64,000 nt of DNA from Butyrivibrio sp. NC2007 (lineage in GTDB: Bacteria > Bacillota > Clostridia > Lachnospirales > Lachnospiraceae). Location: the NCBI RefSeq assembly GCF_000421405.1, contig NZ_ATWY01000019.1:22012-86011 (forward strand), given 5' to 3'. The notes beneath the pieces were generated by a model. That model searched no databases and was not told where the DNA came from. It worked only from the letters and a program-made list of their open reading frames with translations. Made by a program: the position numbers and the translations under genes. Positions 30,876 through 38,717 of this stretch are shown here, piece by piece; the first letter of the stretch is position 1, and every line of letters begins with the position of its first letter.

Positions 30876-31496
30876 CTACTTATGACTAAATGAACCGCCA
30901 CTATAAGGATTAGCTGGCGAACCTTTATATCCCCTATTCTTGATTTCATCACACACGCCAGAAGATGAATCGTCAAGCTCTGCATACCCCAGAGTTCTTC
31001 CCTGTGCTCGTGCATTTAAAGCTTTACCCTTTCCAGATTCATCATCGGAATACTTTCTTCTTACGCTTCCGATATCTCTATTAACGGTTATGCACCCTGT
31101 TGCTTCAAATGTTTGTAGTAGCAGCAAAAAATGATCAATGGGGTTATTTATGCCTCCTCTATATCGCTCTATTTGTCTTCTAAACAACTCTACTTTTTCT
31201 TTAGCTTTTTTCTTTATGTTATATCCATCCCCACCGCTAATAACCCCTGTATTCATCAGCAATTCAACGACATCATAATCCGCAATGCCATGCTTTTCAC
31301 GATCTTTTTCAGACATACAAGAATAAATAGCGTTTTTGCATTTACTTTCTGCTTCTGCCTTATAATACTTAATACACGCGTCGTTATTCTGCAATCTCTC
31401 ATTCTCTGCTAGAAGTATCACGGCCTTATATGCTTCCGTAAAGTAATCAAGCGCAGCATCGCAAAGATTATTAAAGTTAACAATTGCATAGCCCAT
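30876..31496 (-). CDS. Hypothetical helical protein of the HIRAN operon
   Basis: A 206-residue protein. The first 140 residues are helical, with Cys at 12, 41 and several later positions. The last 50 residues are Gly/Ser-rich (GSPANPYSGGSFSHK) and look disordered. No family or catalytic motif is recognised. GAGGGTGG precedes the ATG. It lies between the ATP-grasp gene (19 bases upstream) and the 64-residue gene (18 bases downstream). Confidence 0.55.
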   Translation of the reverse strand: MGYAIVNFNNLCDAALDYFTEAYKAVILLAENERLQNNDACIKYYKAEAESKCKNAIYSCMSEKDREKHGIADYDVVELLMNTGVISGGDGYNIKKKAKEKVELFRRQIERYRGGINNPIDHFLLLLQTFEATGCITVNRDIGSVRRKYSDDESGKGKALNARAQGRTLGYAELDDSSSGVCDEIKNRGYKGSPANPYSGGSFSHK

Positions 31497-31515
31497 ATTC
31501 CACCCTCATATATGT

Positions 31516-32784
31516 TCACATATTATTCTCACTGTCTAAGCGAACCCACCATCCTCGGCCATCGCGATACCCATATTGGGCCATAAATTCTTCCATTTGC
31601 TTTATCAATCCAGAGTTCTTCTGTCTTGGCGCTAACAGGCCCTCTTCCTTGGCGCAGGAAACAACCTTCTCTTGCAAATAATCCTCTACTTCTGCCCAGG
31701 CATCAATTATCCCTTTGGTCTGCTCATACTCTTCTGTTCCCTCTTCATAATCATATATTTCATCCTCGATGAACCCATACTTATTATGTGCACCAACATA
31801 AGCATCTACCAATTCTTGAATAGACTTATAGTTTTTGGCTGTATACCACATCTCCTCGACAGTCTTATCAGGAAGAGGATTGCCGCCCATAATGACAGTC
31901 CCTTCGTCAAATAAATCCTCTACAGCAATCCAGTTTCTTTCCTGCATGGCATCTATTGTACAGTTCCATAGTTTTAAAGGATTAACCCCTACAAATCCGC
32001 TCTCTTGGGCATCGTTTACTTCGATGATAATCCAGTCACCCTCCACAGTCTTGGCAACATCAATAGCTGGAAAACTCACTCCAAGCCTGTGAGCTGCCCA
32101 ATCAGTCAGTTCCAGCACTTCAGGCAACTCACCCTCGGACAATGAGTACTGTGGCCCGATATTCCAATATGGCCCATATGCCATACACCTGCCTTCAAAG
32201 TAAAAAAATCTAAACTCATAGCTTATTGGTACTGAATCCGGAAAAGAAGTCGAATCTAACACCTTTAGCGGCACATATTCTCTGATTGCTACTTTCTGCC
32301 AATTTAGGATCTTGTCGTTCCCCCATTCGTTACGCAATGTATAATACTGATCCGCATTTTCAATGATGCATTGGGATTTCTTATGATGGTTGGTCTGTCT
32401 ATTCCCCTTAACAAAGAAAGGAAACGAAAAGTCATCAGTCACATTCTCCAGCGGTGGAAGCTCATCATATATTTGTGTATAAGGAGTCCTCTCTTTGATA
32501 GTTGGGTACCATTTCTCAATAGTGCTACACCTGATATGCTCTGCTTCATGGATCAAAAGATGCATCCCCATCTCTTCAATAGTCGCTTCAACTCCTGCGT
32601 AATCCTCAATAGCTCCGATATGCAAAAGAACCGGCTCATCAACTTCAGAAACAACAGACCTACATTCAAAGCAATTTCTGAAATTGAAATCATATCCGTC
32701 ATTGCCTGTTGTCCTCTGTAGTATCGCTATATCTCCTATTGTAAAAAAATCATCGCTGTATTTTCTAATATCCATATTTTTCAT
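31516..32784 (-). CDS. ATP-grasp domain protein
   Basis: A 422-residue protein. The C-terminal 260 residues contain an ATP-grasp pattern of the DUF4343/R18 type: YEFRFFYFEGRCMAYGPYW, then GDWIIIEVNDAQESGFVGVN with the Mg-binding Glu/Asn. ATP-grasp enzymes join a carboxylate to an amine or thiol using ATP. The substrate is unknown, and the context suggests protein or peptide modification. The start is ATG 32784 (a weak ribosome binding site). It is part of the ten-gene operon. Confidence 0.78.
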   Translation of the reverse strand: MKNMDIRKYSDDFFTIGDIAILQRTTGNDGYDFNFRNCFECRSVVSEVDEPVLLHIGAIEDYAGVEATIEEMGMHLLIHEAEHIRCSTIEKWYPTIKERTPYTQIYDELPPLENVTDDFSFPFFVKGNRQTNHHKKSQCIIENADQYYTLRNEWGNDKILNWQKVAIREYVPLKVLDSTSFPDSVPISYEFRFFYFEGRCMAYGPYWNIGPQYSLSEGELPEVLELTDWAAHRLGVSFPAIDVAKTVEGDWIIIEVNDAQESGFVGVNPLKLWNCTIDAMQERNWIAVEDLFDEGTVIMGGNPLPDKTVEEMWYTAKNYKSIQELVDAYVGAHNKYGFIEDEIYDYEEGTEEYEQTKGIIDAWAEVEDYLQEKVVSCAKEEGLLAPRQKNSGLIKQMEEFMAQYGYRDGRGWWVRLDSENNM

Positions 32785-32801
32785 CAATCACGCGCCAGCC
32801 T

Positions 32802-33023
32802 TTATTCTTCAACTTCAGCAAGTAAATCTGTTACTTCTTCGCATATAAGCCCTATTCTCGTTGGCACAGGCTCAGTACCAATATATTTAAAGCCTTCTTT
32901 TTGAAGATGATCAGTAACATTCATCCATAAATCAGCCAGCTCATCATCAGTCACATAATCATGATTAGGATCATATCCTAATTCTAAAAGCAATTCCTTA
33001 TGTTCCTTTTTAACGAATCTCAT
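32802..33023 (-). CDS. Small acidic hypothetical protein of the HIRAN operon
   Basis: A 73-residue protein from ATG 33023, which has GGGGAG upstream; an in-frame start at 33050 would overlap the AAA+ gene's stop. It is helical and acidic (YVTDDELADLWMNVTDHLQK, then TDLLAEVEE). No family is recognised. It lies between the AAA+ ATPase and ATP-grasp genes. Confidence 0.55.
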   Translation of the reverse strand: MRFVKKEHKELLLELGYDPNHDYVTDDELADLWMNVTDHLQKEGFKYIGTEPVPTRIGLICEEVTDLLAEVEE

Positions 33024-33046
33024 ATTTCTCCCCAAAATTCTAAATC

Positions 33047-34447
33047 TCACATAATCCCTTCTACATCCGCCAGTTCCAGCGTACTCAGCTCCTCATTGGT
33101 CACGTCTTCCTTGCCAAAGAGTCTGTCTGCTTGGTTCATCATGGCTGTTTCAAAGAAGTTCCTGATCTCTCTGGCATTGGCAAAGTTCTTGCTGCGGTTC
33201 TGGTACTTCTTCTCGAAGACTTCAGCACAGTGCTTTATGGCTTCCTCTGTCGGAATGTATCCGGCATGCTTGCACATGAGCTTGAATATCTCAAGCAGCT
33301 CAATATCATCATAGTCCTCAAAGTTGATGTACTTGTTAAAGCGAGACCTCAGCCCCGGATTGGAATCAATGAATTCAGCCATCAGCTCCGGGTAACCGGC
33401 AACAATAACGATGAAATCATCTCTGTGATCTTCCATAAATTTTAAAAGAGTATCAACAGCCTCTGCGCCATAGTCGCTTCCACTATCGCTACGGGTCAAG
33501 GAATAGGCCTCATCAATGAATAGAACACCGCCAAGAGCCTTCTGAGCCACTTCCTGCACCTTCAATGCTGTCTGTCCAACATATCCGGCAACAAGTCCTG
33601 ATCTGTCAGTCTCTACAAACTGTCCCTTCGACAGGATCCCCATCACGTGGTAAATCTGCGCCAGCAGCCTTGCCACAGTGGTCTTGCCTGTTCCGGGATT
33701 ACCGTAGAACACAAGGTGGTTAGATACCGGAATCTCCTTAAGTCCACGCTCTTTACGCAGTCTCTTGATCTCCTGCATGTGGATCAAAGTATTAACATCT
33801 TTCTTGACGGATTCAAGACCAATCAGCTCATTAAGCTCATCCAGAAGTTCCCCAAGAGTCTTCTCCTTGTTGCCCTCGGCATCAAACTTAGGAATAGTCT
33901 CCCCTGCGTGAACATCGCTGATATCAATAGGTCCCTTCACCTTATCAGAGAACGAAGAATGCTCCCTCTTGTACTTCCTCAGAGTATCCATGTAAGTTGA
34001 AAAGTCCTCAATCTCCTGCTTGTCTGCATCCCCATCGCACACCAGGAACTCTTTTCCCAGGCAGTCGAATACGTCGATGTAGGAAGCACTTGCTGAAGAT
34101 GTCAGTTCAAGTCTCTGTTTGAAAAGAACGTTATCCTGTGCCACAAGTCTCTCCAATGTCGCAGGAGCTTTCTTCTCAAAAGCCGTGGAATAAGTACCGT
34201 TCTTCTCGATATAATCCTTCAACTCCTCAGGCGTATATCCGAGTCCGAAGTACTCATTCACAAATCCCGCTTCGCTCTCAGACACTGTTCCATCTGAAGC
34301 AGAAAGATAAGACAGGAAGTCGATAAACTCCGTCTTCAGCGCATCTCTTTCTGTGCTGTTGCTTGCCACTGCCCCACTTACAGAAGCTCCATTAGGATCT
34401 GCTAAAGTATATAATTCATCAATTGCTCTTTTAAGTGCTGTATTCAT
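33047..34447 (-). CDS. SpoVK/CbbX-type AAA+ ATPase with an N-terminal TerB-like domain
   Basis: A 466-residue protein. Residues about 30-170 are a helical domain with the TerB-like pattern FLSYLSASDGTVSESEAGFV. The AAA+ core (about 195-450) has Walker A GNPGTGKTTVAR, Walker B GVLFIDEAYSL, and the SpoVK/CbbX pore and sensor residues (GYVGQTALKVQEVAQKALGG, then PGLRSRF). CbbX-type enzymes remodel protein complexes. The target may be the TerB-like protein encoded upstream. Confidence 0.92.
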   Translation of the reverse strand: MNTALKRAIDELYTLADPNGASVSGAVASNSTERDALKTEFIDFLSYLSASDGTVSESEAGFVNEYFGLGYTPEELKDYIEKNGTYSTAFEKKAPATLERLVAQDNVLFKQRLELTSSASASYIDVFDCLGKEFLVCDGDADKQEIEDFSTYMDTLRKYKREHSSFSDKVKGPIDISDVHAGETIPKFDAEGNKEKTLGELLDELNELIGLESVKKDVNTLIHMQEIKRLRKERGLKEIPVSNHLVFYGNPGTGKTTVARLLAQIYHVMGILSKGQFVETDRSGLVAGYVGQTALKVQEVAQKALGGVLFIDEAYSLTRSDSGSDYGAEAVDTLLKFMEDHRDDFIVIVAGYPELMAEFIDSNPGLRSRFNKYINFEDYDDIELLEIFKLMCKHAGYIPTEEAIKHCAEVFEKKYQNRSKNFANAREIRNFFETAMMNQADRLFGKEDVTNEELSTLELADVEGIM

Positions 34448-34461
34448 AACAATTTCCTTTC

Positions 34462-35028
34462 TCAGCTCTTCTTCGGAGCCTGAACACCCTTTTTCGATGG
34501 AATCACTATCTTCTCTTGTGTACTGTTATCCCTGATTTCCGGCGCTTTTGAGTTTTCTCTTCTGTAGTCTTCAAGCATCTTAATGAACCTATCGAGCTTC
34601 GCCTGCCTCTTCTCATCAGTGAAACCTTTTATGTTTGTAAGAACATCCCCCACAAGCTTATAAACTTCGTATCCAGCATTATAGGCTGATAACTCCTCCC
34701 CAGCCTCATACAAAAGATTGTCCACATCCAACATCAGCGTGAAGGTATTCGGTGGCTGCGAAAGATAGTTCTTCTCTGAGTCCACTCTCCCAAGCTCCAT
34801 GATTTCATTCCAATGGTTCCTGTTAATCTTAAATCCCGCTGCTTCCTCCACAAGCCCCAGTTCTTCTTCGTCAAAAGAGCCTTCGTCAAATATAATGTAC
34901 ATTCCAAAGAAAGCAATCTCTGCCCTCGCAGGCTCAACCAGATCAGCATCCGCATTAGATTTTTCTTCAATGAGCTTCATCGCCCTGCAAAAGTTATCTA
35001 TTGTATTTTTCAGCTCTTTTATATCCAT
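34462..35028 (-). CDS. TerB-like helical protein
   Basis: A 188-residue protein. Its core (about 35-155) follows the same pattern as the N-terminus of the AAA+ ATPase (FGMYIIFDEGSFDEEELGLV, then a pair of long helices and DRFIKMLEDYR). The C-terminal tail (about 160-188) is Lys-rich and disordered. It lies 14 bases before the AAA+ gene. The paralogy suggests that the domain was duplicated and one copy now stands alone, perhaps as client or adaptor. Confidence 0.65.
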   Translation of the reverse strand: MDIKELKNTIDNFCRAMKLIEEKSNADADLVEPARAEIAFFGMYIIFDEGSFDEEELGLVEEAAGFKINRNHWNEIMELGRVDSEKNYLSQPPNTFTLMLDVDNLLYEAGEELSAYNAGYEVYKLVGDVLTNIKGFTDEKRQAKLDRFIKMLEDYRRENSKAPEIRDNSTQEKIVIPSKKGVQAPKKS

Positions 35029-35043
35029 ATCGTTCCTCTTGCC

Positions 35044-36069
35044 TTAGTTGTCACCAATGGCATCCATCTCTTTCTGCAGCAACTCTATCCTCTCATTCAG
35101 CACAGCGATTGTATTCTTGCAACTCTCAATGATGCCCTTAAGCTCCTCCTGCTTGGCTGCAACAGCATCCGGATCCGACAGGAACAGTTTCATGTTATAT
35201 GGAAAAGAGTTCTTGATGTGGGCAATGCTCTTAACCAACGTATCCTTCTGTTCAATCAGTTGCTGCAAAAGCCTTCTCAACTCCTCTATTCCTTCAGGAC
35301 TGTCATTAAATCTGCCCTCAATATCATCGTCCTCTATCATCTCTGCAATCTCCCGGAGTCTCTTAAGATTTCCGGTTTCAAAAGCCTCTTTTGCCTCAAG
35401 AAGAAGCTGGTCATCTTTCTCAGTCCTGATAGGTTTATTGTCGGGATGCAGTGCCTTCATAATCTTTAGATACAACATCCTCAGCTCTTTATCTGGGTTA
35501 ACATTTTTCTTGGCGGATCCGCCATCACTTGAATCATCGCCATCATCTCCGCCTTCATAAGTTCTGTTAAAACTATTGAAAAAGCTATCAAAAAACTCCG
35601 AGAACTTCTCCATGTCCTCAAATAGCTTTTCCCAGTCTATCTCTTCGTCGTCATCATATGATTCGCCCTCATGATTTTCCTGGTCCTGAGCATCTCTCTG
35701 CGCGGCAAACGCCTCGTCCGCTTTAACTTTCTCTGCCTGCTTTTCAATGTCGTCAAAGAAATCTTTGAATTTCTCATCAGCCTGTTCTTCGGCATCTTCC
35801 CTGGACACAGTCTGTCCTCTGTTGACGGCTGCCTGCATACTCTCTATAACCGAGCGAAGCCTCTCTATTTCGAGGTTATATCTGGTAATTTCCAGCTCCA
35901 GATGTCCAACATTACGATCATAGTCCGCACTGAGCTTTCTGCATTCATTGAGCTCAAGGTCATCTTTTTCCACTGTAAGTGCAGCCACATTCAGCTTAAG
36001 CTGCTTGATCTGCATGACCAGATACTCATATTCACTTGATTCCTTGGTAAGAATAATCGTGTTACTCAT
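35044..36069 (-). CDS. Coiled-coil protein with a J domain (paralog of 29544)
   Basis: A 341-residue protein. It has an N-terminal coiled coil (about 10-120), an acidic Gly/Asp-rich linker, a J-domain core with HPD (KALHPDNKPI near 217), and a C-terminal coiled coil. The order of parts and many residues match the protein at 29544 (EEL, KNSFPYNxKxFLxDxxAVAxKQEEL). The start overlaps the stop of the HIRAN gene by one base (TAATG). Confidence 0.82.
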   Translation of the reverse strand: MSNTIILTKESSEYEYLVMQIKQLKLNVAALTVEKDDLELNECRKLSADYDRNVGHLELEITRYNLEIERLRSVIESMQAAVNRGQTVSREDAEEQADEKFKDFFDDIEKQAEKVKADEAFAAQRDAQDQENHEGESYDDDEEIDWEKLFEDMEKFSEFFDSFFNSFNRTYEGGDDGDDSSDGGSAKKNVNPDKELRMLYLKIMKALHPDNKPIRTEKDDQLLLEAKEAFETGNLKRLREIAEMIEDDDIEGRFNDSPEGIEELRRLLQQLIEQKDTLVKSIAHIKNSFPYNMKLFLSDPDAVAAKQEELKGIIESCKNTIAVLNERIELLQKEMDAIGDN

Positions 36070-36938
36070 TACTTATCCTCAACGTATACGTCGAACCGGT
36101 AGCCCACTTCGTAAGGAGCAAGCCCTTTCTTGACGCTCTCTACTACGCCATAAACCAGCTTTCCGGCGTCCATCATATTCGCAATCATCTCATCACCCCA
36201 GCACTCCATATGTCCCAGGAAAAGCTCTTTGTTCTTAGTCCAAACTTCGATACTCCAGGGATCTCTTGGGCCGGTTGTCTTTCTGATAAGCTTAAGCCTG
36301 TCGCCTACTGTCAGCGTATTTACTACGCTCACAATATCTTTAATAGAATAATAATTATGGTCAGGGCTTGTATTCATCAGCCATATAGCATCACCGTTTT
36401 GCTCCATAGCTTCATACTTCTTATTAGGCTCCCCAACAGCGTATGTGTTAGCCGTTTTCAAAGGAGTAGATTCCTCAACCCAATACACATCCAGACTTAC
36501 TGCATTTCGCGTATCAAGCTCATCCTTGGTCTCAGGTACATTCAGTTCATGAACCTTGGCATACAGATGCTTACCTGCCTTCATCAACTCCGCCATTACA
36601 TATCTCTCCGGAAACTGAACATATCCAAGACACAGACCTGCTAGTGTATGAACCCTTATTGATGCTCCGTCATCAGGAATGTTAGAAACCTGAACAGCGG
36701 TGCAAGTCTCATCTTCACTGTTATATTTGCGATAAAGAGTTACTCTGTCACCAATCTTAAGCCCCTGCAGGTTCTCCATCAGGTATTCCTTATTCCTGAG
36801 CCCGAATATCCTAGCCACGCCAAGATATGTTTCCCTGGCAAAAGTGGTCTGCTTGATGGCTTCTCCAACTTCTGTATGATGCAAAAAAGCTGAGATATCA
36901 TGCGAAGAAAACTCTCTAATTGCGCCATTCTCTGACAT
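36069..36938 (-). CDS. Double-HIRAN-domain protein, first gene of the operon
   Basis: A 289-residue protein from ATG 36938 (AAAGG upstream); an open frame to 36986 has no ribosome binding site. Two HIRAN-like repeats are visible: GDRVTLYRKYNSEDETCTAV with LGYVQFPERYVMAELMKAGK, and GDRLKLIRKTTGPRDPWSIE with LGHMECWGDEMIANMMDAGK. Each ends in a hydrophobic strand. HIRAN domains bind DNA ends in forks. This gene opens the ten-gene operon. The upstream promoter region holds a TATAAT at 37025-37030. Confidence 0.82.
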   Translation of the reverse strand: MSENGAIREFSSHDISAFLHHTEVGEAIKQTTFARETYLGVARIFGLRNKEYLMENLQGLKIGDRVTLYRKYNSEDETCTAVQVSNIPDDGASIRVHTLAGLCLGYVQFPERYVMAELMKAGKHLYAKVHELNVPETKDELDTRNAVSLDVYWVEESTPLKTANTYAVGEPNKKYEAMEQNGDAIWLMNTSPDHNYYSIKDIVSVVNTLTVGDRLKLIRKTTGPRDPWSIEVWTKNKELFLGHMECWGDEMIANMMDAGKLVYGVVESVKKGLAPYEVGYRFDVYVEDK

Positions 36939-37053
36939 AATTAACGCCTTTCTCCCCAATACCCCAACTTTTTTTCTCCAAGACACTTCCGGTTGGAAGT
37001 TATCTTATGGTATTAGTTTATACGATTATATATCCAATAAAAATCCCAGCTTT

Positions 37054-38541
37054 TTAGGTGCCGTTTACTTGATTATTATTAATCTCGTCATTTACTGTAT
37101 CATCATAATAATTTTCATCCAACTCGACCAGGAACTGCGAAGCCCTCTTTTTTACATAGGTCACTACGAGAGAATATTTGGCTCTTGTCATGGCAACATA
37201 AGCTCGATTACGTTCTCTTACCATGAATGAGTCTATAGTCTCATCTACAGGTTTGTTGTTAAACGGATATAATCCCTGTACAAATTCAGGAATTATTACT
37301 CTATGGAACTCAAGCCCTTTGACACTGTGTGTAGTTACAATTTTCACGCCGGGTTTGGCAATATCAAAATTGGAATCACTTTTAACTATTTCCTTAGGTA
37401 TGCCAGCGTCCGCCATCCAAGAAGCATAGTCATCGACTTTTTTATTCGTCGCTGCGAGGATACCTATGGACATTTCGCCATCTACAGCCAGCCAAGCTTT
37501 GATCCTACCTATGACGAAGGCCTTCTCTTGAAGATCATTCTCAAATGCTAACACCTCAGGTTTTGGACCAGTTCCTTTAGGAACAGCTTTTTCACTATAA
37601 TCATCTTCTTTACTAATAAACTCGTCGTTATTTGATCGAAGAGATTCTGCCAAATCATAGATCTGACGCGTCGTACGCATCGGCTTAGTAAGTTTCTTTG
37701 TTGTAGCCTTTATTCCAAGCTGATCTGTAGTCCAATGCTTGTTATACAGACGCTGATTAATATCCAACGCTACAAGCATGTCCACTCTAAAAAGCATCAT
37801 AACAGCCATCATTTGTGCCAATGAAAAATCCTGAGCTTCGTCAATTAGCAAATGATCATATTTGTACTTATCAGGAACTCTATCTCTATGCCTTATTATG
37901 TATAAAGCACAGTCAATAAAGTCCGCCTTTTTATTCAATGTAAGCACCGCTTTATAGCAATAAAAAATCTGGAATGCTACTTGACGATCGTTATCGCTCA
38001 TTTCAGTAAGGCTACCATGTTCTGACCTATCCAGTGAATAGTAGGACTTTGCATCCTTAATGGTAATGTTCATGTCCTTCATCCACTCTATTTCTCCAAT
38101 CCAGAAATCTATGCCTTTATTATTTAGCGGATGCACTCCGTAGTGCTTTCTGTGCAGAGCCAATGCCTCTCTAACATACCTTCGTTGTTCCTCTCTATCA
38201 CACATAGTGTCCTTGGACAATCCAAGATATCGACATATACCCAAAAGGTAACTGTCGACATTTCCTACGGCTATGCAGCCGCTTGTATCACCATTTTTTC
38301 TAAGGATTTGCCGGGTAGCATTAGCTAAAGTCTTGTTAAATGTCAGCACAAGCACTCTGTTATTTTTGTCTCCAGCGTATTGCTCTATATATTGTTTAGC
38401 CTTATATTGGATAACCAGGCTCTTCCCTGAGCCAGCAGCTCCCTTAACAAAGAGCGTGCGATCCCCAAGATAATCTACACAATCTTGTTGCTCAGGAGTT
38501 AATTCTATTATCTGGTTATTACCATTCAAGAATTCTCCCAT
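37054..38541 (-). CDS. Small UvrD/Rep-like SF1 helicase
   Basis: A 495-residue protein from ATG 38541. GTG 38550, which overlaps the stop of the small gene upstream, is a possible alternative. SF1 motifs: GAAGSGKS (Walker A), DEAQDFSLAQ (Walker B), VTTHSVKGLEFHRVIIPEF and YVAMTRAKYSLVV (motif VI). It lacks the large 1B/2B inserts of UvrD. It is the last gene of the defence island. No terminator is seen between it and the next promoter. Confidence 0.85.
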   Translation of the reverse strand: MGEFLNGNNQIIELTPEQQDCVDYLGDRTLFVKGAAGSGKSLVIQYKAKQYIEQYAGDKNNRVLVLTFNKTLANATRQILRKNGDTSGCIAVGNVDSYLLGICRYLGLSKDTMCDREEQRRYVREALALHRKHYGVHPLNNKGIDFWIGEIEWMKDMNITIKDAKSYYSLDRSEHGSLTEMSDNDRQVAFQIFYCYKAVLTLNKKADFIDCALYIIRHRDRVPDKYKYDHLLIDEAQDFSLAQMMAVMMLFRVDMLVALDINQRLYNKHWTTDQLGIKATTKKLTKPMRTTRQIYDLAESLRSNNDEFISKEDDYSEKAVPKGTGPKPEVLAFENDLQEKAFVIGRIKAWLAVDGEMSIGILAATNKKVDDYASWMADAGIPKEIVKSDSNFDIAKPGVKIVTTHSVKGLEFHRVIIPEFVQGLYPFNNKPVDETIDSFMVRERNRAYVAMTRAKYSLVVTYVKKRASQFLVELDENYYDDTVNDEINNNQVNGT

Positions 38542-38546
38542 ATAAA

Positions 38547-38717
38547 TCACCCAAAGAAAGACATATCATCATCAGAGTCATCTTCTACAACAGCATCTAT
38601 TTCTGCAGCAGTCTTACCATCGACATTAGCTGCAGTATTCACAATATGACTTGGAACACCATCCGAATCAGAAACCCACTTACTATGCAGGTTTTCCCAA
38701 AACTCAAGCTTTATCAT
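38547..38717 (-). CDS. 56-residue acidic protein between AddB-like and helicase genes
   Basis: This gene is too short for routine calling. It begins inside the last codons of the AddB-like gene (14-base overlap) and ends at the start of the helicase gene. The protein starts MIKLEFWENLHSKWVSDSDG and ends in a run of Asp/Glu then SFFG. The overlap on both sides and the acidic character suggest a real, translationally coupled peptide. It may bind one of the helicases (guess). Confidence 0.6.
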   Translation of the reverse strand: MIKLEFWENLHSKWVSDSDGVPSHIVNTAANVDGKTAAEIDAVVEDDSDDDMSFFG

